Shown in pieces: positions 8,712 through 17,557 of a stretch of DNA of 64,000 bases. The DNA is taken from positions 62,001-126,000 of the forward strand of contig CAYLNL010000001.1 in NCBI GenBank assembly GCA_964385175.1. The letters run 5' to 3'. Position 1 is the stretch's first letter, and every line of letters starts with the position of its first letter. This stretch comes from CAYLNL01 sp964385175 (lineage in GTDB: Bacteria > Bacteroidota > Bacteroidia > Flavobacteriales > Flavobacteriaceae). The position numbers were made by a program, and so were the translations under genes. The notes under the pieces were generated by a model. That model searched no databases. It saw nothing but the letters and a program-made list of their open reading frames with translations, and was not told the origin of the DNA.

Positions 8712-8767
8712 TTCTTGGTTCTTGATTCTTGATTCTTGGTTCTTGATTCTTGGTTCTTGATTCTTGG
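8712..8767. repeat. Heptamer tandem array TTCTTGR x8
   Basis: Eight uninterrupted 7-bp units TTCTTGG/TTCTTGA (last base in order G,A,A,G,A,G,A,G), with decayed units on both sides (8703-8711 and 8768-8774). It ends about 45 bases upstream of the odhA -7 element. Copy number in such arrays usually varies between strains. Confidence 0.9.
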
Positions 8768-8811
8768 TTCTTATTTCTTCTCCCCCCATCTCATGGAAAA
8801 AGAAAATACCG

Positions 8812-8819
8812 TACCTTTG
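8812..8819 (+). promoter_or_regulatory. -7 element of odhA
   Basis: TACCTTTG, a full match to TAnnTTTG, 39 bases before the odhA ATG. No clear TTTG is visible at the -33 position. Confidence 0.55.
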
Positions 8820-8858
8820 CACGGGTATTCTTATAAAGAATAGACTTGAGAAAAGTAT

Positions 8859-11653
8859 ATGGACCGGTACTCTTTTTTAAATGCAGCTCATGTTGATTAT
8901 TTTTCAGAATTATATGATAAATACCTACAACATCCTGATAGTGTAGAACCCAGTTGGCGGGCGTTTTTCCAGGGATTCGATTTCGCCATGGAAACTACCC
9001 TTTCCAATGGGCGCCATTTTTCAACCCTTCCCGAAACAATTCCCCCTGCAAAAGAAACCACTGAAATTCCCGAAAAACTCCACAAAGAATTTCAGGTAGT
9101 AAAACTAATAGACGCATACCGCACCCGAGGACATCTCTTTACCAGGACAAACCCCGTGCGAGAGCGCCGCAAGCACAGCCCTACCCTGGATATTGAAAAT
9201 TTTGGGCTTTCGGCCGCCGATATGGAAACCACCTTCAATGCCGGGCAGATTATTGGCATTGGCGCTACCACCCTACGCGAAATTATAGACCACCTTCAAA
9301 AAATATACTGCGAATCCATAGGCGTAGAGTATATGTACATCCGCAATCCCGGTGAAATTCAGTGGATTCAAGCCTGGCTTAATAAGAACGATAACCATCC
9401 CGCCTTTACAATACCCCAAAAAAAAAACACATCCTCCGGAAACTCACCGAAGCCGTTACCTTTGAAAACTTTCTTCATACCAAATATGTAGGGCAAAAGC
9501 GCTTCTCGCTGGAAGGAGGCGAATCTCTTATACCAGCGCTGGATGCCGTTATTGAAAAAGCCGCCGAATATGGTGTGCAACAATTTGTTATGGGCATGGC
9601 GCATCGCGGAAGGCTCAATGTACTTACCAATATTTTCGGTAAGCCCGCTAAGGATATTTTCAGTGAATTTGAAGGAAAAGACTATGAACAGGCCGTTTTT
9701 GACGGGGATGTAAAATATCACCTTGGCTGGACAAGTCACCGCAATACAGACACGGGCAGAAGCATCCACATGAACCTGGCGCCTAACCCCTCTCACTTGG
9801 AGGTAGTAGATGCCGTTGTTCAGGGAATAACCCGTTCTAAACAAGACAGGCACCTTCCCGGGGATTTCTCCAAAGCCCTCTCTATCTTGGTACATGGCGA
9901 TGCAGCTATAGCCGGCCAGGGAATTATGTATGAAATTGTGCAGATGGCCCAGTTAGACGGTTATAAAACTAATGGAACCATCCATATTGTGGTAAACAAC
10001 CAAATAGGCTTTACCACCAATTATTTAGATGGGCGATCCTCCACCTACTGCACCGATGTAGGCAAAGTTACTCTTTCGCCAGTACTCCACGTAAACGCAG
10101 ATGATGCTGAAGCTGTAGTACATGCCTCCTTATTTGCCTTAGATTTTAGAATGACCTTTCAGCGAGATGTCTTTATAGATTTGTTAGGCTATCGCAAATA
10201 TGGCCATAATGAAGGCGATGAGCCCCGATTTACCCAACCCAAACTCTATAAAATCATCGCCACCCATAAAGACCCCAAAATTATCTATACAGAAAAACTA
10301 CTGGCAGAAAGAACCATCACCGAAGCCGAAGTTGCCAGGATTGAAGCCGATTACAGGGTGCTGCTGGAAGAAAAATTAGAAGACTCCCGCAAACAAGAAA
10401 AAGCGCGCATTACCCCCTTTATGCAAGATGAGTGGAACGGCTACATGCCGGTAACAGAAGACGAAATGCTAAAGCCAGTAAACACGTCCTACCCCCCCGA
10501 AAAACTTGCCCAAATTGCCCGCACCATTACCACCCTGCCAACATCTAAAAAATTTATTCGCAAAATTGAGCGACTCATGGAAGAACGCCATGATATGTTT
10601 TTCAAAACCAATCAATTAGACTGGGCTATGGGCGAATTGCTGGCATATGGAACACTGCTGGAAGAAGGCTTTCACGTGCGAATTTCGGGGCAAGATGTAG
10701 AACGAGGCACCTTTTCGCACCGCCATGCCGTTATTAAAGTAGAAGACAGCGAAGAAGAAGTTATTCTCTTAGACCAGGTGAGCCAGCAAGGAGGCAAATT
10801 TTATATATACAACTCCCTCCTATCAGAATACGGCGTGCTCGGCTTCGACTATGGCTATGCCATGGCAAGCCCCGGTACACTTACCATTTGGGAAGCGCAA
10901 TTTGGCGATTTTAGCAACGGCGCCCAGATTGTTATAGACCAGTATATTGCAGCCGCAGAAGACAAATGGGAACTCCAAAACGGAATTGTATTATTGTTGC
11001 CCCACGGCTATGAAGGGCAGGGAGCAGAACATTCCTCAGCCCGTATGGAGCGTTTTTTGCAACTCTGCGCCAAAGACAATATGTTTATAGCCAACTGCAC
11101 CACCCCGGCCAACTTCTATCACCTGTTGCGCCGGCAAATGAAAACGCATTACCGCAAACCCTTAGTTGTCTTTACCCCGAAAAGCCTGTTACGCCATCCC
11201 AAAGCCATGTCTCCCGTAGAAGACCTGGTAGCTGGCAGATTTAAATTATTGATAGAAGATGTTTCCGCGAAACCAGAAGATGTAAAAACCCTGGTTTTTT
11301 GTACCGGTAAAATTTATTATGATTTGTTAGAAGCCCGCACCCGCCTGCAACGCACAGATGTAGCGCTGGTGCGCTTAGAACAGTTGTTTCCCCTGCCAGC
11401 CCAAGAAATTCGTACCCTGATAGCTTCCTGCCCCAATGCAGATGATGTAGTATGGGCGCAAGAAGAGCCGCGAAATATGGGCGCCTGGAGCTATTTGCTC
11501 ATGCACTTGCCCGAAGCCCGCTCATTTAGAGTAGCCTCACGCCGTTTTTACGCCTCCCCTGCCGCGGGAAGCGCCACCCGCGATAAGAAGCGACAAGAAG
11601 AAGTGATAGACTATGTTTTTGACCGAACTAAGGAAATGTATTATGGGATATAG
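8859..11653 (+). CDS. odhA: 2-oxoglutarate dehydrogenase E1 component, reading frame interrupted at an A10 run
   Basis: The thiamine-diphosphate-dependent E1 subunit oxidatively decarboxylates 2-oxoglutarate in the TCA cycle and passes the succinyl group to SucB. The first frame (ATG 8859) has the E1 N-terminal segment (FFQGFDF) and would end at 9491. The remaining three quarters are in the -1 frame: KHILRKLTEAV, HTKYVGQKRFSLEGGE, the MGMAHRGRLNVL region, the HGDAAIAGQG thiamine-binding segment and VNNQIGFTT. Frames join at the A run 9418-9427 if one A is added, giving about 931 aa, normal for the family. The run also contains the -1 slippery heptamer A_AAA_AAC. Either an indel or slippage explains it. 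sucB follows about 105 bases downstream. Confidence 0.93.
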
Positions 11654-11673
11654 ATGCGTTAGAGATTACATGT

Positions 11674-11735
11674 CGGGCTATCTGTCCTGACGCCTAAGCG
11701 AAGTGGAAAGGAGCGATAAATGCCCGGCTAAAAAG
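11674..11735. repeat. Possible remnant of a dispersed CGGGCTATC-type intergenic repeat
   Basis: The odhA-sucB spacer contains CGGGCTATC near its start and GCCCG near its end, which can pair as arms of a hairpin. CGGGCTATC is a hallmark I associate with dispersed intergenic repeats in flavobacterial genomes. There is only one copy in this window, so the call is tentative. Confidence 0.25.
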
Positions 11736-11758
11736 TAAAGATTTAAAAAATATTGCAC

Positions 11759-12979
11759 ATGATTATAGAAATGAAAGTCCCCTCCCCGGGAGAATCAATT
11801 ACAGAAGTAGAGATAGCCTCCTGGCTCGTAAAAGATGGAGATTATGTGGAAAAAGACCAGCCCATAGCTGAAGTGGATTCAGACAAGGCTACGTTAGAAT
11901 TGCCCGCCGAGGTGAGCGGAAAAATTATGTTGAAGGCAAACGAAGGAGATACCATTAAGGTTGGCCAGGTAGTATGTTTAATAGATACAACCGCAACAAA
12001 GCCGGCCGGAGATATGCCGGGAACTCCGGCAAAACCAGTCGCCGAAAAGATGGCGGATTCTGCACAAGTAACAACTCCGAAGAGTATGCCTGCAACTACC
12101 TATGCAACCGGCGCGGCGAGCCCGGCTGCCCGTAAAATTTTAGCTGAGAATGGGCTGAGTGCAGGCGAAATAACGGGAACCGGCAGAGATGGGCGGGTTA
12201 CGAAAGAAGATGCCCTCAAAGCAGTAGCCGCTATGGGCACACCCACCGGCGGAAACCGGGGCGAAAACCGCCAGAAACTATCCATGCTCCGCCGCAAAGT
12301 AGCAGAACGCTTAGTGGCGGTGAAGAACCAAACAGCCATGTTAACCACGTTTAACGAGGTAGATATGAGCGCTGTTTTTGCATTGCGAGCCACTCACAAA
12401 GACGCCTTCGCAGAAAAACACGCAGTAGGCTTAGGCTTTATGAGTTTTTTTACCAAAGCTGTGGTGCGCGCACTGCAACTATATCCAGATGTAAATTCTA
12501 TGATTGATGGAGAATATAAGGTTTCTTATAATTTTTACGACATTTCCGTGGCAGTGTCAGGACCCAAGGGATTGATGGTACCAGTGGTGCGCAATGCAGA
12601 AAACCTTACCTTTCGGGGAGTTGAGGCAGAAATAAAACGCCTCGCCACGCGTGTGCGCGACAACCTTATTACAGTAGATGAGATGACAGGAGGCACATTC
12701 ACCATTTCCAACGGCGGGGTTTTCGGCTCTATGCTCTCCACCCCCATCTTAAACCCCCCGCAGAGCGCCATTTTAGGGATGCACAATATCGTAGAACGCC
12801 CGGTGGTGCGGAATGGGCAAATAGTTATAGCCCCAGTTATGTACGTGGCGCTTTCCTACGACCATCGCATTATTGATGGCAGAGAATCAGTAGGCTTTTT
12901 GGTAGCCATTAAAGAAGCCATAGAAAACCCGTTGGAACTTTTGATGGATGGCGATGCTAAAAAAGCCCTGGAACTGTAA
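11759..12979 (+). CDS. sucB: Dihydrolipoyllysine succinyltransferase, E2 of 2-oxoglutarate dehydrogenase
   Basis: E2 carries the swinging lipoyl arm and transfers succinyl to CoA. Domains in order: lipoyl domain with the modified Lys in DSDKATLEL (about residues 1-76), an Ala/Pro/Thr linker, the E1/E3-binding domain (SPAARKILAENGLS..GRDGRVTKEDAL, about 120-155), and the catalytic domain ending in DHRIIDGRE. About 406 aa, normal. I use the ATG at 11759 rather than a TTG two codons upstream. It directly follows odhA, and lipA, which builds the lipoyl group, comes next. Confidence 0.95.
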   Translation: MIIEMKVPSPGESITEVEIASWLVKDGDYVEKDQPIAEVDSDKATLELPAEVSGKIMLKANEGDTIKVGQVVCLIDTTATKPAGDMPGTPAKPVAEKMADSAQVTTPKSMPATTYATGAASPAARKILAENGLSAGEITGTGRDGRVTKEDALKAVAAMGTPTGGNRGENRQKLSMLRRKVAERLVAVKNQTAMLTTFNEVDMSAVFALRATHKDAFAEKHAVGLGFMSFFTKAVVRALQLYPDVNSMIDGEYKVSYNFYDISVAVSGPKGLMVPVVRNAENLTFRGVEAEIKRLATRVRDNLITVDEMTGGTFTISNGGVFGSMLSTPILNPPQSAILGMHNIVERPVVRNGQIVIAPVMYVALSYDHRIIDGRESVGFLVAIKEAIENPLELLMDGDAKKALEL

Positions 12980-13080
12980 TACCAATAACTGGCAGCATAC
13001 AACATAAGCAAAATAGATATTCTTTCAAGCCCTTGGCAACCAATATCCCAAATCAAAACCCCTGCCCGTTAAATAATTTG

Positions 13081-13088
13081 TACCTTTG
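13081..13088 (+). promoter_or_regulatory. -7 element of lipA
   Basis: TACCTTTG, a full match to TAnnTTTG, 18 bases before the ATG at 13107. It argues that lipA has its own promoter and that the upstream in-frame TTG at 13086 is not the start. Confidence 0.55.
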
Positions 13089-13106
13089 CAGCGAAACACA
13101 CCCCAC

Positions 13107-13982
13107 ATGTCTGCCGAAACCACTCCCTCAGTTGAACCTCCTAAAGGCAAGCCCAAGTGGCTGCGGGTGAAATTACCAGTTGGAAAAAAATACACTCAAT
13201 TGCGAGGATTGGTAGATACGTATAAACTCCACACTATCTGCACTTCCGGGAGTTGCCCTAATATGGGAGAATGCTGGGGCGAAGGTACCGCTACCTTTAT
13301 GATTTTGGGAAATACCTGCACTCGTTCCTGCGGTTTCTGCGGGGTGAAAACAGGAAGACCGGAAGCCCTGGACTGGGAAGAACCCGAAAAAGTAGCCCAT
13401 TCCATTAAAATTATGAATATACGCCATGCTGTTATTACCTCTGTAGATAGAGACGACCTTAAAGACATGGGCTCTATTATGTGGGCAGAAACTGTGAAAG
13501 CCATCCGGCGAATGAACCCCGACATTACATTAGAAACGCTTATCCCCGATTTCCAGGGAATACCTCAACATTTAGACAGGATAGTAGCCGTAGCCCCCGA
13601 AGTAGTATCGCACAACCTCGAAACCGTGCGCAGGCTCACGCGTGAGGTGCGCATACAGGCGAAATATGACAGAAGCCTTTCCGTACTACGCTATTTAAAA
13701 GAACAAGGTGTGCGCCGCACCAAATCGGGTATTATGCTTGGACTGGGCGAGACAAGAGAAGAAGTGCTCCGGGCAATAGAAGATTTGCGTAACGTTCAGG
13801 TAGATGTTGTAACCATAGGACAATACCTCCAACCCTCTAAAAACCATCTTCCCGTTAAAGAATTTATTCCCCCTGAACAGTTTGAACAATATAGAGATAA
13901 GGCGCTGGCAATGGGCTTTCGTCATGTAGAAAGCGGCGCCCTTGTTCGCTCTTCCTACAAAGCTCACAAACACATTCAGTAA
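13107..13982 (+). CDS. lipA: Lipoyl synthase
   Basis: A radical SAM enzyme that inserts two sulfurs into octanoyl groups on lipoyl domains such as that of SucB just upstream. Both iron-sulfur clusters are visible: the auxiliary cluster CTSGSCPNMGEC (CX4CX5C) and the radical SAM CTRSCGFC (CX3CX2C). The conserved Ser ligand is in RSSYK near the C-terminus. About 291 aa, normal. The ATG at 13107 is used, 18 bases after a -7 element. GAPDH follows after 20 bases. Confidence 0.97.
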   Translation: MSAETTPSVEPPKGKPKWLRVKLPVGKKYTQLRGLVDTYKLHTICTSGSCPNMGECWGEGTATFMILGNTCTRSCGFCGVKTGRPEALDWEEPEKVAHSIKIMNIRHAVITSVDRDDLKDMGSIMWAETVKAIRRMNPDITLETLIPDFQGIPQHLDRIVAVAPEVVSHNLETVRRLTREVRIQAKYDRSLSVLRYLKEQGVRRTKSGIMLGLGETREEVLRAIEDLRNVQVDVVTIGQYLQPSKNHLPVKEFIPPEQFEQYRDKALAMGFRHVESGALVRSSYKAHKHIQ

Positions 13983-14002
13983 CAATATCGGCTGCCATAA
14001 AA

Positions 14003-15010
14003 GTGAAAAAAACAAAAATCGGAATTAACGGTTTCGGCAGGATAGGAAGAACCGTTTTCAGGCTCTTACTTTCCCATCCATATATAGAAGTAGTAGTCAT
14101 TAATGACCTCGCAGATGCGCCCACCTTGGCCCACCTGCTCAAATATGATAGCATTCATGGCATATTGCAAGCCAATATTCAGGTGCGTGAAAATGACATT
14201 ATAGTCAACGGGAAAACTATCCCGCTTTCAAACCAGAGAAATATAGAAACCATTAACTGGAAATCCTACGGTGCAGAAATAGTCATAGAAGCCACTGGCA
14301 AATACAAAACCCAAAACCAATTAAAACACCACCTCGCTAATGGCGCCCGCCATGTAATTCTTTCAGCGCCCCCCGATGATGAGCAGATAAAAACGGTGGT
14401 ACTGGGCGTAAATGCACATATACTAGAAAATTCAGACCAAATCTTGTCTAATGCCTCCTGCACTACCAACAATGCCGCTCCCATGATACAAGTATTGCAT
14501 ACCCTTTGCGGCATTGAGCAAGCCTACATCACCACCGTCCATTCTTATACAACCGACCAAAGCCTGCACGACCAGCCCCACAAAGACCTTCGCAGGGCGC
14601 GCGCAGCCGCCTTGTCTATTGTCCCTACCACTACCGGTGCCGCCAAAGCCCTTACCCGTATTTTCCCGGAATTAAAAGATGTTATAGGCGGTTGCGGCAT
14701 ACGCGTTCCTGTACCCAATGGCTCACTCACAGACCTTACCTGCAATGTACTGAGAGAAACCAGCATAGAAGAAGTAAATGCCTCTTTTAAAAAAGCTGCT
14801 CAAACCAACCTATGCGGCATTATGGAATACACCGAAGACCCTATTGTATCGGTTGATATTCTCAATAACCCCCATTCCTGTATTTTTGATGCCCAAATGA
14901 CCTCAGTTATAGGAAAGATGGTAAAAGTAATAGGCTGGTACGATAATGAATATGGCTATAGCAATCGCATAATAGATTTATTGGAAATTGTGAGTAAGAA
15001 AAATAGCTAA
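14003..15010 (+). CDS. gap: Glyceraldehyde-3-phosphate dehydrogenase, type I
   Basis: The enzyme oxidises glyceraldehyde 3-phosphate to 1,3-bisphosphoglycerate with NAD. The N-terminal Rossmann motif is INGFGRIGR and the catalytic loop is SNASCTTNN with the active-site Cys. The usual second Cys of CTTNC is Asn here. The partner His is in HSYTTDQ, and the phosphate-binding PHKDLRRARAAA follows. It is 335 aa with a GTG start at 14003 (GTG AAA AAA ACA), 20 bases after lipA, so it probably shares the lipA transcript. The CTTNN variant and the divergent flanks suggest a secondary GAPDH paralogue, perhaps gluconeogenic; that is inference. Confidence 0.92.
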   Translation: MKKTKIGINGFGRIGRTVFRLLLSHPYIEVVVINDLADAPTLAHLLKYDSIHGILQANIQVRENDIIVNGKTIPLSNQRNIETINWKSYGAEIVIEATGKYKTQNQLKHHLANGARHVILSAPPDDEQIKTVVLGVNAHILENSDQILSNASCTTNNAAPMIQVLHTLCGIEQAYITTVHSYTTDQSLHDQPHKDLRRARAAALSIVPTTTGAAKALTRIFPELKDVIGGCGIRVPVPNGSLTDLTCNVLRETSIEEVNASFKKAAQTNLCGIMEYTEDPIVSVDILNNPHSCIFDAQMTSVIGKMVKVIGWYDNEYGYSNRIIDLLEIVSKKNS

Positions 15011-15141
15011 ATGAGTCAATTAAGATATTTTTATGTAATTTGCAACCCGCTTATAAAACCTTCCGCTAATACCTAAACCTAAATTTGCAAATGCTTAAAA
15101 ACATTTTTCTACCCGTTTATATAGTAAATGCCCGTATAAAG

Positions 15142-15149
15142 TATATTTG
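15142..15149 (+). promoter_or_regulatory. -7 element upstream of the DUF493 gene
   Basis: TATATTTG, a full match to TAnnTTTG, 36 bases before the GTG start at 15186. Confidence 0.5.
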
Positions 15150-15185
15150 TAAACAAGTAAGAATTTCACAATAAATGAGATTTTT

Positions 15186-15476
15186 GTGAGAAATCCCGAT
15201 GATACAGAACATTTTTATAACCGGTTAAAAGGAAAACTGGAACAAGATACCCTGTGGCCATCTCAATATTTGTATAAATTTATTATCCCAGCAGATAAAG
15301 AGAAAAAAGAAGCCATAGAACGAATCTTCAACCATGCCGGTGCAGTTATAAAAACCAAGAAATCATCTGGGGGAAAATACCTGAGCCTTTCTGTATGGAT
15401 ACATCTCAAAAACCCTGACGAGGTAATTGCCTATTATAAAAAAATTCATGCTATAAAAGGAGTTATCTCTCTCTAA
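15186..15476 (+). CDS. DUF493 family (YbeD-like) protein
   Basis: A 96-aa protein matching the DUF493/UPF0250 family, a small ACT-like alpha/beta fold related to E. coli YbeD. Visible family features are YKFIIPAD, GKYLSLSV and a C-terminal KIHAIKGVISL. The role is not established. The start is a GTG at 15186; the nearby ATG at 15175 runs into a stop. It begins a same-strand run with DUF4290 and murA. Confidence 0.8.
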   Translation: MRNPDDTEHFYNRLKGKLEQDTLWPSQYLYKFIIPADKEKKEAIERIFNHAGAVIKTKKSSGGKYLSLSVWIHLKNPDEVIAYYKKIHAIKGVISL

Positions 15477-15542
15477 ACTTCCCTTAACTTGGGAAAATAA
15501 AACAAAAACAATAAATTTTAAATCTAAAACCCTAACTACATT

Positions 15543-16175
15543 TTGAACTTAGAATATAACAACGAACGAACACCCCTGATTATCCCCGAGTATGGCAGGC
15601 ACATACAGAAAATGGTAACAGAAGCCGTCTCCATCTCCAATCGGGAAGAACGCAACAAAGTAGCTAAAGCCATCATCACCTTCATGGGAAATTTAAACCC
15701 CCACCTGCGCGACGTGCCCGATTTTCAGCATAAACTTTGGGACCAGCTTTTCATTATATCTGATTTTGAATTAGATGTAGATTCTCCCTATCCCAAACCC
15801 TCACGTGAAATGCTACAGGAACGCCCGCAACGGCTAAACTATCCCCAGAACTTTCCCAAGTATCGTTTCTATGGCAACAACATTAAAAAAATGATAGATG
15901 TTTGCACCCAATGGGAAAAAGGCGACCTAAAAGAAGCCTTAGAATATGCTATTGCAAACCACATGAAAAAATGCTATCTAAGCTGGAATAAAGAAACCGT
16001 GAGCGACAACGTTATTTTTCAGCACCTGTATGAGCTGAGCGATGGCAAGATAAACTTAGCCGCCCAGGCCGAAGAACTTACCGATACAGATGAATTGATG
16101 AAAGTTCATGCCAAACACAAAAATGGCATTGTAAAAAAATACCACCATGGCGCTAAAAACAAAAAACGATACTAA
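15543..16175 (+). CDS. DUF4290 domain protein
   Basis: A 210-aa protein with no signal peptide, matching DUF4290, a family of Bacteroidota typically found immediately upstream of murA, as here (14 bases). The family N-terminus (YNNERTPLIIPEYGRHIQKMV) is complete only with the TTG start at 15543. The C-terminus is very basic (KKYHHGAKNKKRY). The function is unknown; its conserved pairing with murA suggests a link to wall synthesis or growth control, which is inference. Confidence 0.85.
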   Translation: MNLEYNNERTPLIIPEYGRHIQKMVTEAVSISNREERNKVAKAIITFMGNLNPHLRDVPDFQHKLWDQLFIISDFELDVDSPYPKPSREMLQERPQRLNYPQNFPKYRFYGNNIKKMIDVCTQWEKGDLKEALEYAIANHMKKCYLSWNKETVSDNVIFQHLYELSDGKINLAAQAEELTDTDELMKVHAKHKNGIVKKYHHGAKNKKRY

Positions 16176-16189
16176 ACAAGTCTATTCGT

Positions 16190-17500
16190 ATGGCTATTTT
16201 TCAAATAGAAGGCGGGCGCCCGTTACAAGGAGAAGTTACCCCCCAAGGCGCTAAAAATGAGGCCCTGCAGGTTTTATGCGCAGTGTTGCTGACCCCCGAA
16301 AAAGTTACCATCAATAATATTCCCGATATTGTAGATGTAAATAAACTCATTCAACTCCTCCGGAACTTAGGAGTGAAAATTCAAAAAAACCACCAGGGTT
16401 CCTACACCTTTCAGGCAGATGAGGTGAACTTAGACTACCTCCAGTCTGAACAATTTAAATATGAAGGTCGCCAACTAAGAGGTTCTATTATGATGGTAGG
16501 CCCCCTCCTGGTGCGCTTCGGCAGAGGATATATTCCCAAACCCGGCGGCGACAAAATAGGCAGGAGACGGTTAGACACCCACTTTGAGGGACTCATAAAA
16601 TTAGGAGGCATTTTCCGGTACAACGAAGAAGACCATTTCTATGGCGTAGAAACTCCGGGCAGACTTAGGGGAGCCTATATACTGCTCGATGAGGCTTCTG
16701 TAACCGGCACCGCCAATATTCTCATGGCCGCCGTGTTAGCTGAAGGAACTACCACTCTATATAATGCAGCCTGCGAACCCTATGTGCAGCAACTCTGCAA
16801 GATGCTCAACGCAATGGGCGCCCGCATCACCGGCATTGGCTCTAATTTACTCACCATAGAAGGTGTTTCTTCCTTAAAAGGAACCGAGCATACCATATTG
16901 CCCGATATGATTGAAATTGGCAGCTGGATAGGGCTTGGCGCCATGACAAAAAGTGAGATCACTATAAAAAATGTGAGCTGGGAAAACCTGGGGCAAATAC
17001 CCGATGTATTTGCAAAACTGGGCATTAGCCTTGAAAAGCGAAACGATGATATTTACATCCCCCCCCATACAAATGGCTATGAAATTCACTCCTATATAGA
17101 CGGGTCTATTCTCACCGTTGCTGATGCTCCCTGGCCCGGGTTCACCCCCGATTTACTGAGCATTGTCCTTGTAGTGGCTACCCAGGCAAGAGGAAGTGTA
17201 CTCATACACCAGAAAATGTTTGAGAGCCGTTTGTTTTTCGTGGATAAACTCATTGATATGGGCGCTAAAATTATCCTGTGCGACCCACACCGCGCCACCG
17301 TGATAGGACACGATTTTAAAATACCTTTGCGGGCGACTACTATGACCTCGCCCGATATTCGCGCCGGCATTGCCTTGTTAATCGCCGCTCTTTCTGCCAA
17401 GGGAACCTCTACTATACACAATATTGAGCAGATAGACAGGGGCTATGAACAAATAGATGAACGCTTGCGGCGTATTGGAGCCTCTATAACAAGAACCTAA
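16190..17500 (+). CDS. murA: UDP-N-acetylglucosamine 1-carboxyvinyltransferase with Asp in place of the catalytic Cys
   Basis: MurA transfers enolpyruvate from PEP to UDP-GlcNAc, the first committed step of peptidoglycan synthesis. The family landmarks are GAKNEAL with its catalytic Lys near the N-terminus, GRQLRGSIMMVGPLL, the active-site loop and TSPDIRAGIALLIAAL. In the loop the sequence is PGGDKIGRR: residue 121 is Asp (GAC at 16550-16552) where E. coli has Cys115, the residue alkylated by fosfomycin. Enzymes with Asp here are active and fosfomycin-insensitive in other lineages. It is 436 aa, downstream of the DUF4290 gene. Confidence 0.96.
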   Translation: MAIFQIEGGRPLQGEVTPQGAKNEALQVLCAVLLTPEKVTINNIPDIVDVNKLIQLLRNLGVKIQKNHQGSYTFQADEVNLDYLQSEQFKYEGRQLRGSIMMVGPLLVRFGRGYIPKPGGDKIGRRRLDTHFEGLIKLGGIFRYNEEDHFYGVETPGRLRGAYILLDEASVTGTANILMAAVLAEGTTTLYNAACEPYVQQLCKMLNAMGARITGIGSNLLTIEGVSSLKGTEHTILPDMIEIGSWIGLGAMTKSEITIKNVSWENLGQIPDVFAKLGISLEKRNDDIYIPPHTNGYEIHSYIDGSILTVADAPWPGFTPDLLSIVLVVATQARGSVLIHQKMFESRLFFVDKLIDMGAKIILCDPHRATVIGHDFKIPLRATTMTSPDIRAGIALLIAALSAKGTSTIHNIEQIDRGYEQIDERLRRIGASITRT

Positions 17501-17557
17501 TGGATGTATAAAGCTACAACAAGAAACCTCAACCTCTAAAAACCAGGAATTCTCAAC

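Larger units (their letters stand above)
8477..8858. other. Gene-free spacer with two short tandem repeats and the odhA promoter
   Basis: No credible gene lies here. It contains a 15-bp tandem duplication (8654-8683), a heptamer array (8712-8767) and the odhA -7 element. The open frame across 8551-8760 on the plus strand is low-complexity and reads the repeat. Confidence 0.7.

Noticed and set aside
8551..8760. Plus-strand frame of 69 aa across the heptamer array
   Set aside because: The C-terminal half is a direct translation of the TTCTTGR repeat; no start signal or homology.
8712..8767. Possible CRISPR array
   Set aside because: Units are 7 bp in direct tandem with no spacers; there are no cas genes in the window.
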